64,000 bases of DNA, from the NCBI GenBank assembly GCA_035772735.1, contig JASDFA010000006.1:66852001-66916000 (forward strand), in the 5' to 3' direction. Every line of letters starts with the position of its first letter. Position 1 is the first letter of the stretch. This DNA comes from Datura wrightii (Eukaryota; Streptophyta; Magnoliopsida; Solanales; Solanaceae). The position numbers and the translations under genes are program-made. This document shows, in pieces, positions 20,458-31,085 of this stretch. A model generated the notes under the pieces. It worked only from the letters and a program-made list of their open reading frames with translations. It ran no database searches and was not told the origin of the DNA.

Positions 20458-21924
20458 TGTTCGCGGTTTGTACTGCTCGGGTTGGTATTAAATATTATCA
20501 ACCGACACGCAAGTGCACGTGGTCAACAAGTAATAAAGTGGCTAAGTAGCCAAGTATTGATCCAAGGAGGCTGCTCTAGATATGTAAAATTGCCTAGTTT
20601 ACTATATTTCTATTCTATCCCTAACTATGTGAACAACAATCCAACCAAGAGTTGAGTGAGTTTTTGTTTCTAAACTATTTATATACTACAATTAATAACA
20701 ACTATTTACTTTAGAATTTAGACAATGGATACGCACATGCCAAGGTTAAGAACGAGTAATGAACTTGATAATCATGATAATTTAGTCATCCTCTTCTTCA
20801 TGTTGCTAGCCAAGAACGTTGCCTAGAAATTAAAACTTTCGTATTTAATTTCACTTTAGAATCATAAACCATCCGTCTACATTTCTGTGATCAAATGCAA
20901 TTTATGACCTAGCACTACAATTCCGGTTCCTAAATTGACTAATACGGCTTTCAAGTATATTTCTATCAAGAAAGCACATCAAAACCCAATTTTCCCAAAT
21001 CAAGTTAAGAACAATACCCTATTAATTCACAACTTTCCAATTTCGTGCTCTCTCGAGTGAAATTGGACTCTTTAGATATACATTAATGGTGGCCAATCAA
21101 TAATGTAGTAAGCACAAGAATTGATAGAACAACATGCAAGAAGAAGAAGAAACCATATCAATTATCACCAAAATTCATTACACAAGTTCAAAACCTCAGC
21201 AAAGAAGGGAATTAGCCACTCATTCTTGGATTAATCATCCTAAAATGAGTGTAAATCATGCATACAATTGAAGGAAAGAAGAAAGGAAGAGAAGAAAACT
21301 CTTAGCTTTTCTATTCTTCAACTGCCACAAACCCACGTTCCTGCTCTCCACTTCTGAACTCAGTCTAAAAACTAAAAAACTGATTAAAAATAAACCTAAG
21401 TGTGCTATTTATACTAGTGGGAAATTTTCCCGAAATAACAAGCAACGTGTCACGGAGGCCAACGCGGAGCACTGCCTCTGTGACACGGCGTGGACGCGGA
21501 CCCTCTCTGGAAATTGCAGGGTCCGGATAATTTGCCTCAACGTGGCACGGAGGCCATCGCGGAGTCCTGTCTCCGTGCCACGGAGCTGTCGCGAGGCCTC
21601 ACTGGAATCTGCCAATTAATTTCCTCTCCAGGCAGTGTGCTACCGCGATGGCAGTGTGGCACGGCTCCATCGCGGAGCCAGTGTAAAATGTGCCATCCAA
21701 GGTCTTTTCCACGCTCGCATCCCAGTCCAACTCTGACATAGTTCCAACACGCATTTTAGCTCTTAAAAATCACATTATCCTGCAAAACTAATGCTAATCA
21801 TGTTGGTTAGTATAAATTCGCATTTTATTAATAAATACATTATATTATATACACATTGCACAACAAACAAGGTGAAAATGATACGTTTGAGTATCACTTG
21901 GGCATATAAATCTGCCCAAGATCA
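20458..21924 (-). repeat. 5' LTR of element A
   Basis: Begins TGTTCGCGG at 20458 and ends CCCAAGATCA at 21924, near-identical to 11936-13403. Flanked outside by GATAC. Confidence 0.93.
21405..21413 (-). promoter_or_regulatory. TATA box in the 5' LTR of A (genomic RNA promoter)
   Basis: Minus strand TATAAATAG, about 510 nt from the LTR 5' end and preceded by the palindrome cluster 21443-21690. It is the likely start region for the full-length RNA. Confidence 0.75.
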
Positions 21925-22800
21925 GATACCCCAATCTGAGATCTACCTTGGGGAAATAACTGGCTCCTTGAAACTGATCGAACAAGTCGTTAATCCTGAG
22001 TAGGGGATACCTGTTCTTAACTATAACCTTATTTAATTGAAAGTAGTCAATACACATTCTGAGTGTACCATCTTTCTTTTGCACGAAAAACATTGGAGCA
22101 CTCCATGGAGAGTTGTTGGGCCTGATGAAACCCTTATCTAAAAGGTCTTTTAGCTATTCTGTCAACTCCTTAAGCTCAGCTGGAGACATTCTATAAGGAG
22201 GAATAGAGATGGGCTGAGTTTTTGGAAGAAGGTCTATGCTGAAGTCTATTTCTCGCTCGCTCGGGACTTTGGGAGGATCTTTGGGAAACACATCAGGTAA
22301 TTTGCTGACAACGTACTGGATAGTTGGGGTCTCAGAGCTAGAATCTTTGACCCAAACTAGGTGATAGATACACCCTTTCTAAATGAGCTTCCTTGCCCTG
22401 AGGTAGGAAATAAATCGACCCTTAGGTGCGAAACTACTACCCATCCATTTTAGAATTGGCTCATTTGGAAACTGAAATCTGACGACTCTAGTTCTGCAGT
22501 CGACTGAGGCATAACTAGAGTGTAACCAATCCATGCAAAGAATGAGGTCAAAATCGACCATGTCTAGCTCTACTAGATCAACTGAAATTACTTTACTCAA
22601 TACTGACACTGCGTAGTTTCTATATACCCGGCTGGCTCTAATAGACTCACAAATGGGGGTAGAGACTGAGAATGGTTCTGAGAGGATTTATAGAATGATT
22701 TCAAACTGAATAGCTATATAGGGAGTCACAAATGATAATGTGGCTCCTGGATCTAGTAGGGCATACACATCTAGATGGAAGAGACGTAACATACCCATGA
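21925..22800 (-). pseudogene. Protease and reverse transcriptase N-terminal part (element C)
   Basis: In sense from about 22800: VYALLDPGATLSFVTPYI is the aspartic protease core, followed by VELDMVDFDLILCMDWL and RVVRFQFPNEP. Then come the RT entrance SIPPYRMSPAELKELTE, DLLDKGFIRPN, FFVQKKDGTLRMCIDY and LLRINDLFDQFQGAS up to the junction with element A. The protease Asp is kept. Stops lie at, for example, 22378-22380 and in ELTE*LKDL. Confidence 0.85.
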
Positions 22801-23993
22801 CTATGTCAGGTGAGCTCTCCAGATCCTGATTAGAGAACAAAGCATAAAAGCGATTTTGGTGCTGACCTCCATCTGTACCTGAAGTGCTACCCTACTGAGC
22901 TGGACGGCCTGTTGGGCTATTGAAGTGCTAGTATGTAATCTCCCCAGTCCTGTTGGAGAACATTCCGTTAGCCTGTGACCTAACTATCCATATCCAAGCA
23001 ACCCTCTTTTTCTAGAAGGCATTCACCTAGATGGTTCTTGCCATACTTAGGACAAGCTGGTTAGCAGTTGCTGGCGCTGGGACTATGGGACTAAGATCTA
23101 GATGCTCCACCCTTCCGTTCCTCGCAGGATCGAAAAGAAGGGGTGCTGGTTAAGGTGGGTGCTAGAGTCCTCTATTGATGTTATTGTGGGCGACTTCTAT
23201 CACTGGACCTTTGGTGGCCATAATTATATTCACCCGTTCTAGCACGCTTGTTCAAAAGCTCCATATCCTTCAACTTTTCTGCCTCAATCTGCTGGGCATG
23301 AACGATGAAGCTGGAGAGGTCAATGTCCTTGATGAGCATTGCGGTCCTGCACTCTTTAAGTACCAGGTTTGATACTCCGTTGATGAATTTGAACATGCGA
23401 GCCTTTGGCTCGGCTACCATCTCCGGAGCATACCTCGACAACCGAGTGAACTCCATCATATGCTCCTCCATGGTCCTGTTATCCAGCTTTAAGTTCATGA
23501 ACTCTGCTATCTTCGCCTTCCTCAACTCCCAAGGGAAAATCCTATCTAGAAATGTTGTGGTGAACTCTTCCCACTCTACCAACCCTGCTGCTATTGGTCT
23601 CCCTTCCTTCCACTTATCATACCAAATCTGAGCCACCCCTTTCAACTGGTACGCAGCCAGATCAGCACTCTCCGTAGAACTAACACCCTTAATCTGGGTG
23701 ACCTTTCGAACCACATCTAAAAACTCCTGCGGGTCCTCTCCCACCTTGGATCCATGAAAGGCTAGAGGGTTCATTTGGGTGAAGTCCCGAACCCTAGCAG
23801 CTGCTGCGGACCCATTTGTATTTACCGGAACCACCTGCTGGTTCACTTGGTTAGTCACTGTCTGAGCCAGCAGCTGGATTGCCACCCAGAATTCTTCTAA
23901 GGACACTTAGTTGTCCTGAGGGGCTGCGAGAGCTGGTGGGGCAGGTTGGTTGGCATTGCCAACCCTTCTTTCATTTCCTCATTTTAGAGGCAT
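22801..23993 (-). pseudogene. Gag, element C
   Basis: The start codon at 23991-23993 opens MPLK and is followed directly by TGA at codon 5. The main open frame, 23181-23906, holds the gag domain: FHGSKVGEDPQEFLDVV, GVAQIWYDKWKEGRP, FLDRIFPWELR, FTRLSRYAPEMVAEPK and VHAQQIEAEKLKDME. The zinc-knuckle part (22860-23180) is too damaged to read in one frame. It would form the particle core and bind RNA. The upstream stop is shared with element F. Confidence 0.85.
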
Positions 23994-24187
23994 AGTTTCA
24001 CTGAAATGAATAAAGCATGAGTTAGGAGGATATTTCTGGAATTAGACTTCACACATAAAATGAGTATGAACAAAATGGAGTTTTCCTAATAACATCTTGT
24101 AGCCCATAAGTGTGGCGCGCTTCATACCCATGAAAAGGACTCTACTTGACGCGACTTTCAGACATCCTAGGATACTCTAAACCTAGT

Positions 24188-24199
24188 GCTTTAATACCA
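24188..24199 (-). other. Primer-binding site of element C
   Basis: Minus strand reads TGGTATTAAAGC, four bases from the 5' LTR. It is a degraded form of TGGTATCAGAGC, the site complementary to the 3' end of initiator tRNA-Met. Confidence 0.75.
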
Positions 24200-24203
24200 A
24201 GTT

Positions 24204-25891
24204 TGTCATGACTCGAGTCTAAGCCCTGAATGGGACAAGGTACTAGGTGCCACAAGTGACCCCAAGCTAACCCACGGTCTATCATTACACTGGTAAAATG
24301 AGTAAACATAAGTGGATGCTTTATAACAATATAAATCATTCAAGTAAACATACTGGTTTAAGAAAAAGTCAATATATCTAAAAACAATACTGAATAATTG
24401 TGTTTGAAAGCCACTACTAACTGATGAGTTGTTGGGACAAGCCCCCAGCTAACTCTAAAATCTGACTAAAAGAAACTAGTTGAAATACAAATTTCATCCT
24501 CAGAAGATGAGGAGTCACCAAACACTGCTGCTGATATCGTCTGAGGAAATTACTAACGATGCTTGGACTCAGAACTTGCACCTGTATCATGATATGATAC
24601 AACATGGAAAGTATGCGTCAGTATTTTGAATGTACTGAGTAAGTGAGAGATAAAATAAGCATGACGAAATAAATAACTGAACTGAAATGCATGAAATGAC
24701 CAACTGAATACTGTAAACTGATAAAAACTGAACTATAACTAACATGGTAAATAATGACCCTGGTTGATGGTCATAAACATGTCTTAGAACTAAGATACTA
24801 AGCAGAGTTACACTGAATTGAACTGAGACTGTACTGACAAGTGGGAGAGTCTATAACCGACATGTAACCACGTGAGATAAACATGGAGTTCAATGTATGT
24901 GCCCTATCAATAGGACCTAATATACCTTTCCAGAGTATAAAGGCATGAACTGTGAAATAACTGTCTCGGCCTATTTGGGCTAAACAACCTACGGTGGAAA
25001 CGTAGTTTTGGGAATCTGGGTGCACTAGAACCCCGGTCATCTCAGTACTAAGTCCTACTCCTATTGGATAGTCCTAGTCTGACTACTAATCTGATAGCTA
25101 GAAGTTCGGGCCTAAGACTAAGTCAGGGATACTTATCTGCAAGTACCCTGAGAGTCTTGCAAGACTGGATAATTATAACTGGTGTTCTAAGACTGGCTAG
25201 AGATGCTTATTTGGAAGCATGGTAGCCGTCTAGAGAACAAACTAAAACTAGTAATTCGCAGACTGGTCAGAGCTGCTTATCTGGATGTTTCGTAACCGTC
25301 TAAAGGACTAACTAATAACTGATAACTGGGAGACAATACTGACACCTCAAGAACTAACTGATAACTGATAACTGGGAGACATTATTAACACCTCAAGAAC
25401 AAACTATAATCAAACTAATCAGCTGAGATTACTGAAAGATACTAAAGATACTAATATTTTGACTGAGATTGAACTAACATGCAACTAATTGAGAATTAAT
25501 GTGATAGTAATAACATAGAATTTCAACCACTAACAGAGTCAAGAAACATTAGTGTCTGATAAGCTATGCAAGACCCAAATTACTACATTCAAGATCTAGG
25601 GCTAAAATCATTTTACAAGAAACAAGTATCAACACGATCACTAAGTAGTGGAAATATAGAAACAAATAATATGAACAACATTCCACATAAATTAATCAAA
25701 ATTTGACTGAAGATTTACTCCAATTCAAAATATCAGGGCTAGAACTGATTGGAGAATATTGAAGGGTTTTGTGACACAAGGGATAAACAATTCCCTTGTT
25801 GAATTCTCATATATCTGGTGAAGTATTCCCAGAGAAAATCCTTGAGAATTTGGGAAGAAAAAGTTGAAACCCTCGCCCTGCTCTACTTCCT
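24204..25891 (-). repeat. 5' LTR of element C, truncated
   Basis: Starts TGTCATGAC at 24204 and follows the 3' LTR until CTACTTCCT, where element F begins at 25892. About 670 bp corresponding to 8490-9159 is missing. It carries a private tandem duplication of about 46 bp near 25310-25400 (ACTGATAACTGGGAGAC twice). Confidence 0.85.
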
Positions 25892-28054
25892 TGCAATACC
25901 TCGAGATCCCTAAGATCAGACCTAAGGGTTGAAATGGAGAAAATAAAATTTTTTGCACCAGGTCACAGGACGAGTCGTCTAGTGACTCGTTAGGTGCACC
26001 ACGAGTCGTAAGGTGACTTGTGGGGAGGAGGATGAGCGTGGTTGGATTTTGGTTTTAGGGTTAACCATAGGTGAAGCCAAGGGTCGTGGTCAACTACACA
26101 AGTCGATAGGTTGGCCTTGGTCAAGGTCTTGCCTTGGATGTTAAAAAGCTGGCAGTGTCCCCAACGACTAGTCACCACGAGTCGTCTGGTACACCACAAG
26201 TTGTGGTGTCCCTCGTGGTGACCTGTGATGAGAAATTTCCAGTGATGGCGATGAGACAGATCATAAGTCATGGTCAGTTGCAACGAATCATCCAGTCCCA
26301 CGGTGGTATTGGCAGTGTGATTTTCTGCAAAATTTTAAAGGACTTTTTCGTAATTTCATAAATAGACTCTAAACTACATTGTTTTTGGCATATTCAGGAG
26401 AGAATTAAAGGAGTGATCGATGTATTCCTCTCATTCCTTCTCTCAACACTTAGACTCAATAGAAAGAACTCTCAGACAGACTCCTTAGGGCAATGCTAGG
26501 GCATTCTGCTTTTCTTCTCGATTTTCCAAGGGTTTTCTCTGGGATTTCTACACCAGTTATGTGAGAATTTATCAAGGGAATTGTCCCTTTCTTGTGCCCA
26601 AAAAATCCATCTAAATTTTCTTATCAGTTCTAAGCCCTGAGACTTCCAAATTTGAGGAATTTTTTCGTTATGTTTCGATTAAATCATGTGAAATGCTATT
26701 CATATTATTTGTTGCTATATTTCTTTTATCTAGTGATCATGTTGATACTTGTTTCCTGAAAAGTGGCTTTAGCCCTAATTCGATAAGTGTAGTAAGTAGG
26801 GTCCTGCATAATTGTATAGACATAATGTTGGTTAACTCTATCATTGTTGGAAATTCCATGTTATTATTATCAAATGAATTCTCAGTCAGTTGCATGCTAG
26901 CTTAGTTTAAGTTATGATGTTAATATCTTTAGTATCTTCCAATAATGTCAGCTGATCAGTTTGACTATAGTTTGTTCTTGAGGTTTCAGTAATGCCTCCC
27001 AGTTATCAGTTATCAGTTAGTTCTACAGACGGTTACGATGCTTTCAGATAAGCAGCTCTGACCAGTCTTACAACACCAGTTACAGTATTCGGTCCGATAA
27101 GACTCTTAGGGTACTTCCAGATAAGTATCCCTGACTTAGTCTTTGGCCCCAGCTTCGAGCTATTAGCTTGGTAGTAGTAGTCATGTTAGGACTATCCAGT
27201 GGGTGTAGGACTTAACACTGAGAGGACTGGGGTTCCATCACACCTAGGTTCCCAAAAATTCATTGCCATCATAGGTTATTTTTTCCCGAATTATCCTAGA
27301 CAGTGATCACACAGTCCATGCCTTTATACCCTGGCAAGGTATATTGGGTCCTATTGATGGGGTGTATACATCGAACTCCATGTTTAGCTCAGTAGTTAGT
27401 ATAGTCTCAGTTCAGTTCAGTTTTGTTCAGTTCAGTTTAGCTCAGTTCAGTATCTCAGATCCAGGACACGTCTACGACCATCAGCCAGGGTCATTATTGA
27501 CCATATCAGTCATATTTTTGTTGTATAAGTTTACAGTATTTCAGTTGGTCATTTCATGTCATTTCAGTTCAGTTACTTATTCTTTCATGCTTATTTTATC
27601 TTTCACTTACTCAGTACATTAAAAGTACTAACGCATACCTTCCATGTTGTATCATATCATGATATAGGCGTAGGTTCTCAGTCCCAACATTGTCAGTAGT
27701 TCCCTCAGACGATATCAACAAAAGCATTTGGTGAGTCCTCATCTTCCAAGGACAATATTTATTTTCAGTTAGTTCTTTTTCAGTCAGATTTTAGAGTTAG
27801 CTGGGGGGGGGGTTGTCCCAACAACTCATCATTTAGTAGTTGCCTTTTAAACAAGACATAGATGTTCAACATTGTTTTTTTCCCAAATGTATTGACTATT
27901 GTCAAATCAATTTTCTTAAATAGTTTTATTTATTTAAAGCTTTCTCTTATGTTTACTCAGTTTACCAGTGTAATGATAGACCATGGGGTAGCTTGGGGTC
28001 ACTTGTGGCACCAAGTACCATGTCTCATCCAGGGTATATACTCGGGTCATGACA
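25892..28054 (+). repeat. 5' LTR of element F, 2163 bp
   Basis: Starts TGCAATACC and ends GGGTCATGACA. The U3 part 25970-26300 is full of ACGAGTCGT-type inverted repeats. A TATA-like CATAAATAG stands at 26357-26365. A CAGTT pentamer tract lies at 27409-27460. Confidence 0.88.
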
Positions 28055-28058
28055 AACT

Positions 28059-28070
28059 TGGTCTCAGAGC
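28059..28070 (+). other. Primer-binding site of element F
   Basis: TGGTCTCAGAGC, one change from the initiator tRNA-Met site TGGTATCAGAGC, four bases after the LTR. Confidence 0.8.
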
Positions 28071-28266
28071 ACTAGGGTTAGAGTATCCTAGGATGTCTGA
28101 AAGCCGTATCAAGTAGATTCTTTTCATAGGTTTGAAGCGCGCCATATTTATGACGGGGAGGCTACATGATGTTATTAGGAAAACTTCCTTTTGTTCATAC
28201 TCCTTTCCATGCGTTCAATTCCAAAAAGTTCTCCTAACTCGTGCTCTATTTCGTTTTAGTGGAACC

Positions 28267-29394
28267 ATGCCTCCAAAATGAGGAAACAAAAGGAGGGCTG
28301 GTAATGCCAAATGACCTGCCCTACCATCTCCAGTATCCCCTCAGGACGACCAAGTGTCCTTAGCAGAATTTCGAGTGGCAATCCAGTTACTAGCTCAGAC
28401 AGTGACTAACCAAGTGAACCAGCAGGTGGTTCCAGTGAATACAAACGAGCCCACAGCAGCTGCTATGGTTCAGTACTTCACCCGAATGAATCCTCCATCC
28501 TCTCATGGATCCAAGGTGGGAGAGGACCCGTAGGAGTTTGTAGATGAGGTGCAGAAGATCACCCAAATTATGGGTGTTAGTTCCACGGAGAGTGTTGATC
28601 TGGCTGCCTATCAGTTGAAAGGGGTGGCTCAGATTTGGTACGATCAGTGGAAGAAAGGGAGACCAACAACAACAAGGCTACTAGAGTGGGAAGTGTTCAA
28701 CATAACATTTCTAGACAGAGTTTCCCACAGGAGTTAAGGGAGGCTAAGGTTGCTGAGTTCATGAACTTAAAGCAGGGTAACAGGACCGTGAAGGAGTATG
28801 CATTGGAGTTCACTCAGTTGCCGAGGTATGCTTTGGAGATGGTAGGTGAGCCAAGGGCTTGCATGCTTAAATTCCTCAATGGGATATCAAACTTGGTACT
28901 TAAGGAGTACAGCACCGCGATGCTCAGTAAGGACATCGACTTCTCCAGCCTCATCGTTCATGCCCAGCAGATTGAGGCAGAAAAGTTGAAGGATATGGAA
29001 TGGGAGAACAAGAAGGCTAGAGTCCAGTGGTATTAGCTACCCACAGCAGCAACAACAGAGGACTCCAGCACCCATCTCAGCCAATGCCCCTTCCTTCCGG
29101 TCCCACAAGGATCAGAAGGGTGGAGCATCTGGCTCTCAGTCCCAGAGTTTCAATGCCAAAAACCATTACCTAGCTTGTCCTAAGTGTGGAAAGAACCATT
29201 CAGGTGAATGCCTCCTGGGCAAAGAGGGTTGCTATGTATGTGGACAGCCAGCTCATCGTCTAAAGGAGTGTCCATCAGCAGGATGGGGGAAATCACAATC
29301 TACCACTTCATCAGCCCCAGCAGGGCAACACTTCAGGTATGGATGATGGTCAGTTCCAAAATCACTTTTATGCTTTGTCCTCTAGTTAGGATCA
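28267..29394 (+). pseudogene. Gag, element F
   Basis: The ATG at 28267 is followed by TGA at codon 5, as in C. The frame then reads QVSLAEFRVAIQLLAQTV, GVAQIWYDQWKKGRP, FTQLPRYALEM and VHAQQIEAEKLKDMEW with several stops and frameshifts (near 28690 and 29030). Two zinc motifs remain: CPKCGKNHSGEC (about 29176) and CYVCGQPAHRLKEC (about 29230). Structural protein of the particle, inactive here. Confidence 0.85.
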
Positions 29395-29661
29395 GGAGAG
29401 CTCACTTGACGTGGTCACGGGTATGTTACGTCTCTTCCATCTAGATGTATATTCCCTACTAAATCCAAGAGACACACTATCATTCATGACTCCCTATATA
29501 ACTTAGTTTGAAATCAGTCTAGAAGTCTTCTCAGAACCATTCTCGGTCTCTACCCTTGTTGGTGAGTTAGTTAGAGCCAGCCGGGTGTATAGAAACTGCC
29601 CAGTCTCAGTATTGAGTAAAGTAATTCCAGTTGATCTAGTAGAAGTAGACATGGTCAATTT
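29395..29661 (+). pseudogene. Protease, 5' part (element F)
   Basis: Reads SLDVVTGMLRLFHLDVYS, then LLNPRDTLSFMTPYI where the family has LLDPGAT. The catalytic Asp is Asn (codon 29462-29464). VYRNCPVSVLSKVIPVDL follows. It breaks off in the family phrase DMVDFD at the insertion of element H and resumes at 42673 as FVLILGMDWL. Confidence 0.8.
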
Positions 29662-31085
29662 TGATGTCTCCCAAATTACACCTCGTAATGAGATATAAAG
29701 TGATCGATGTCAAATATAAAACCCAACCAGGGTTGGGGTCGAATCCCACGAGGAATATGGCGAGAACTTTAGTTAATGCGTTTAGCTACTACTATTGGCT
29801 TACTTATTTCTTGGGGGGGGGGGGGGAATTGTAACACAAAATAATGAAAAGTGGTAGAGAATAATGAGTAGATCCTTGATTAAATTCGATTGTACTCAAA
29901 AAGTGAATTGACGAGGATTGAGTTCCCCGTGACTTCATAACCACAAGGCATTTTATACATGTGGTCTTTTCTGGTGCTTAGCATGCAATATAGGTAAGTC
30001 AACTTCACCTAAATGGTTGGTCCCCTATTTAAATAATTATCACTACGCAACTTGATCTGTATGCGGGCGTATACTTAATCAACCCTTACCCTTAATATCA
30101 TATTAGCTATTCCCGAATAATATCAAACTATCAGATGAGGGTTGCTAGCCTCAAATCTCCATTGTTATCCCTTTTCCCATTAATTACTCTCTTGATCCAG
30201 TGAGTAAGAAGAAGGCAAATTCTAACATTTCCAACCGTGAAGAAACAATTAAAATGAAGGGAAGAACAATACATGCATAAACCCTGTTCAACTTTCACTA
30301 ATTATTTTTACCTATGTGTGTTAATTCATCATGGTTCCCACAACCCTAGTTATGTGTTTAGCTACTCATGCTTGAAGAATCACAATTATAAATTAGAGAA
30401 GAAATCATTATTGCAACTTACAAATATTTGTAGAAGAAACCACACATATTGAATAAATCAACTTGAACCGAAGATCAATACTTCCAATGTTGTTTGAATT
30501 CTCAAAATCAATAACAAAATTATAAACTTGTTTATTGAACCTTGATGTTAATCAACAACTCCAACAATATAGTGCAAAGTCATAAAAAATGCTTAAACTG
30601 TAAAATTAACCTAAACAATATATTTGTAGACATGAAACAAATCCTTTCCTAAATCAACTTGGATTCTGGTGTCGGCAGGTACCATGGTGCGTCGGATGCT
30701 TCAATGGCCCATTAGAGTGTTCATTGGTTCCATTGTTGTTCCCCTCAGACTTGTCTTTTTTCAACATCTGGCTTTAGACAACGACTCGTTGTGAGATCCT
30801 ATGATCCATGTGTTTCAATCGTTGCTTAGTACTCTGATTAACAATTTCTCTAAATTGGATGCAACGGCTGACTAGGACAGCCAGTATTAAGGACCAATGG
30901 TCTGTAGTACGGCTCGTCTGAGGCATTTTTTTCCTTTGTTCTGTCCTTTTTCTCAATTTTGAATCCCATGACCTGTTTTACCTACAGAACTACCAAAACG
31001 CGTCATATTCACATAAATGTACGTAAATCCATGCACATTCACAGAGTTTTAATCATCGCTAGTGCCATAAATTCATGGCACATCA
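29662..31085 (-). repeat. 3' LTR of element H
   Basis: TGATGTCTCC at 29662 to GGCACATCA at 31085; pairs with 41252-42672. It has a run of 15 or so G near 29812-29826 not present in its partner. Inside it, the minus strand ends with a pyrimidine-free GAGGGTGT (31086-31093), a weak polypurine tract. Confidence 0.9.

Larger units (their letters stand above)
11936..21924 (-). mobile_element. Element A: Athila-like, gag-protease plus ORF2, no RT or integrase
   Basis: Complete minus-strand element. The LTRs are 20458-21924 (5') and 11936-13403 (3'), and GATAC is duplicated at 11931-11935 and 21925-21929. The two LTRs (1467 and 1468 bp) differ at only about 20-25 positions by eye, so the insertion is young. 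Order in sense: tRNA-Asp-type primer site, gag-protease ORF (17921-20293), hairpin, palindrome array with TATA-like box, ORF2 (15313-16533), 1.9 kb non-coding, polypurine tract. No reverse transcriptase, RNase H or integrase is present in any frame. It would have to borrow them. Confidence 0.92.
6792..25891 (-). mobile_element. Element C: Ty3/gypsy, Tekay-like chromovirus, split by element A
   Basis: Minus-strand LTR retrotransposon. Its 3' LTR is 6792-9159, its body 9160-24203 and its 5' LTR 24204-25891. The 5' LTR lacks about 670 bp of U3 because element F is inserted there. Order in sense: iMet-type primer site, gag, protease, reverse transcriptase, RNase H, integrase with chromodomain. 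Element A occupies 11936-21924 within the reverse transcriptase. All coding parts have stops. The left flank is TCAAT at 6787-6791; its partner lies in sequence displaced by F. Confidence 0.9.

Noticed and set aside
29735..29755. GGGGTCGAATCCCAC resembling a tRNA T-arm (also at 41324)
   Set aside because: It occurs at the same place in both LTRs of H, in U5, with no tRNA body. It is part of the LTR.
29812..29826. Long G run in the 3' LTR of H (and shorter ones near 27806 and 63841)
   Set aside because: Considered as a G-quadruplex, but the paired LTR lacks it. A homopolymer of this length may be slippage or a sequencing artefact.
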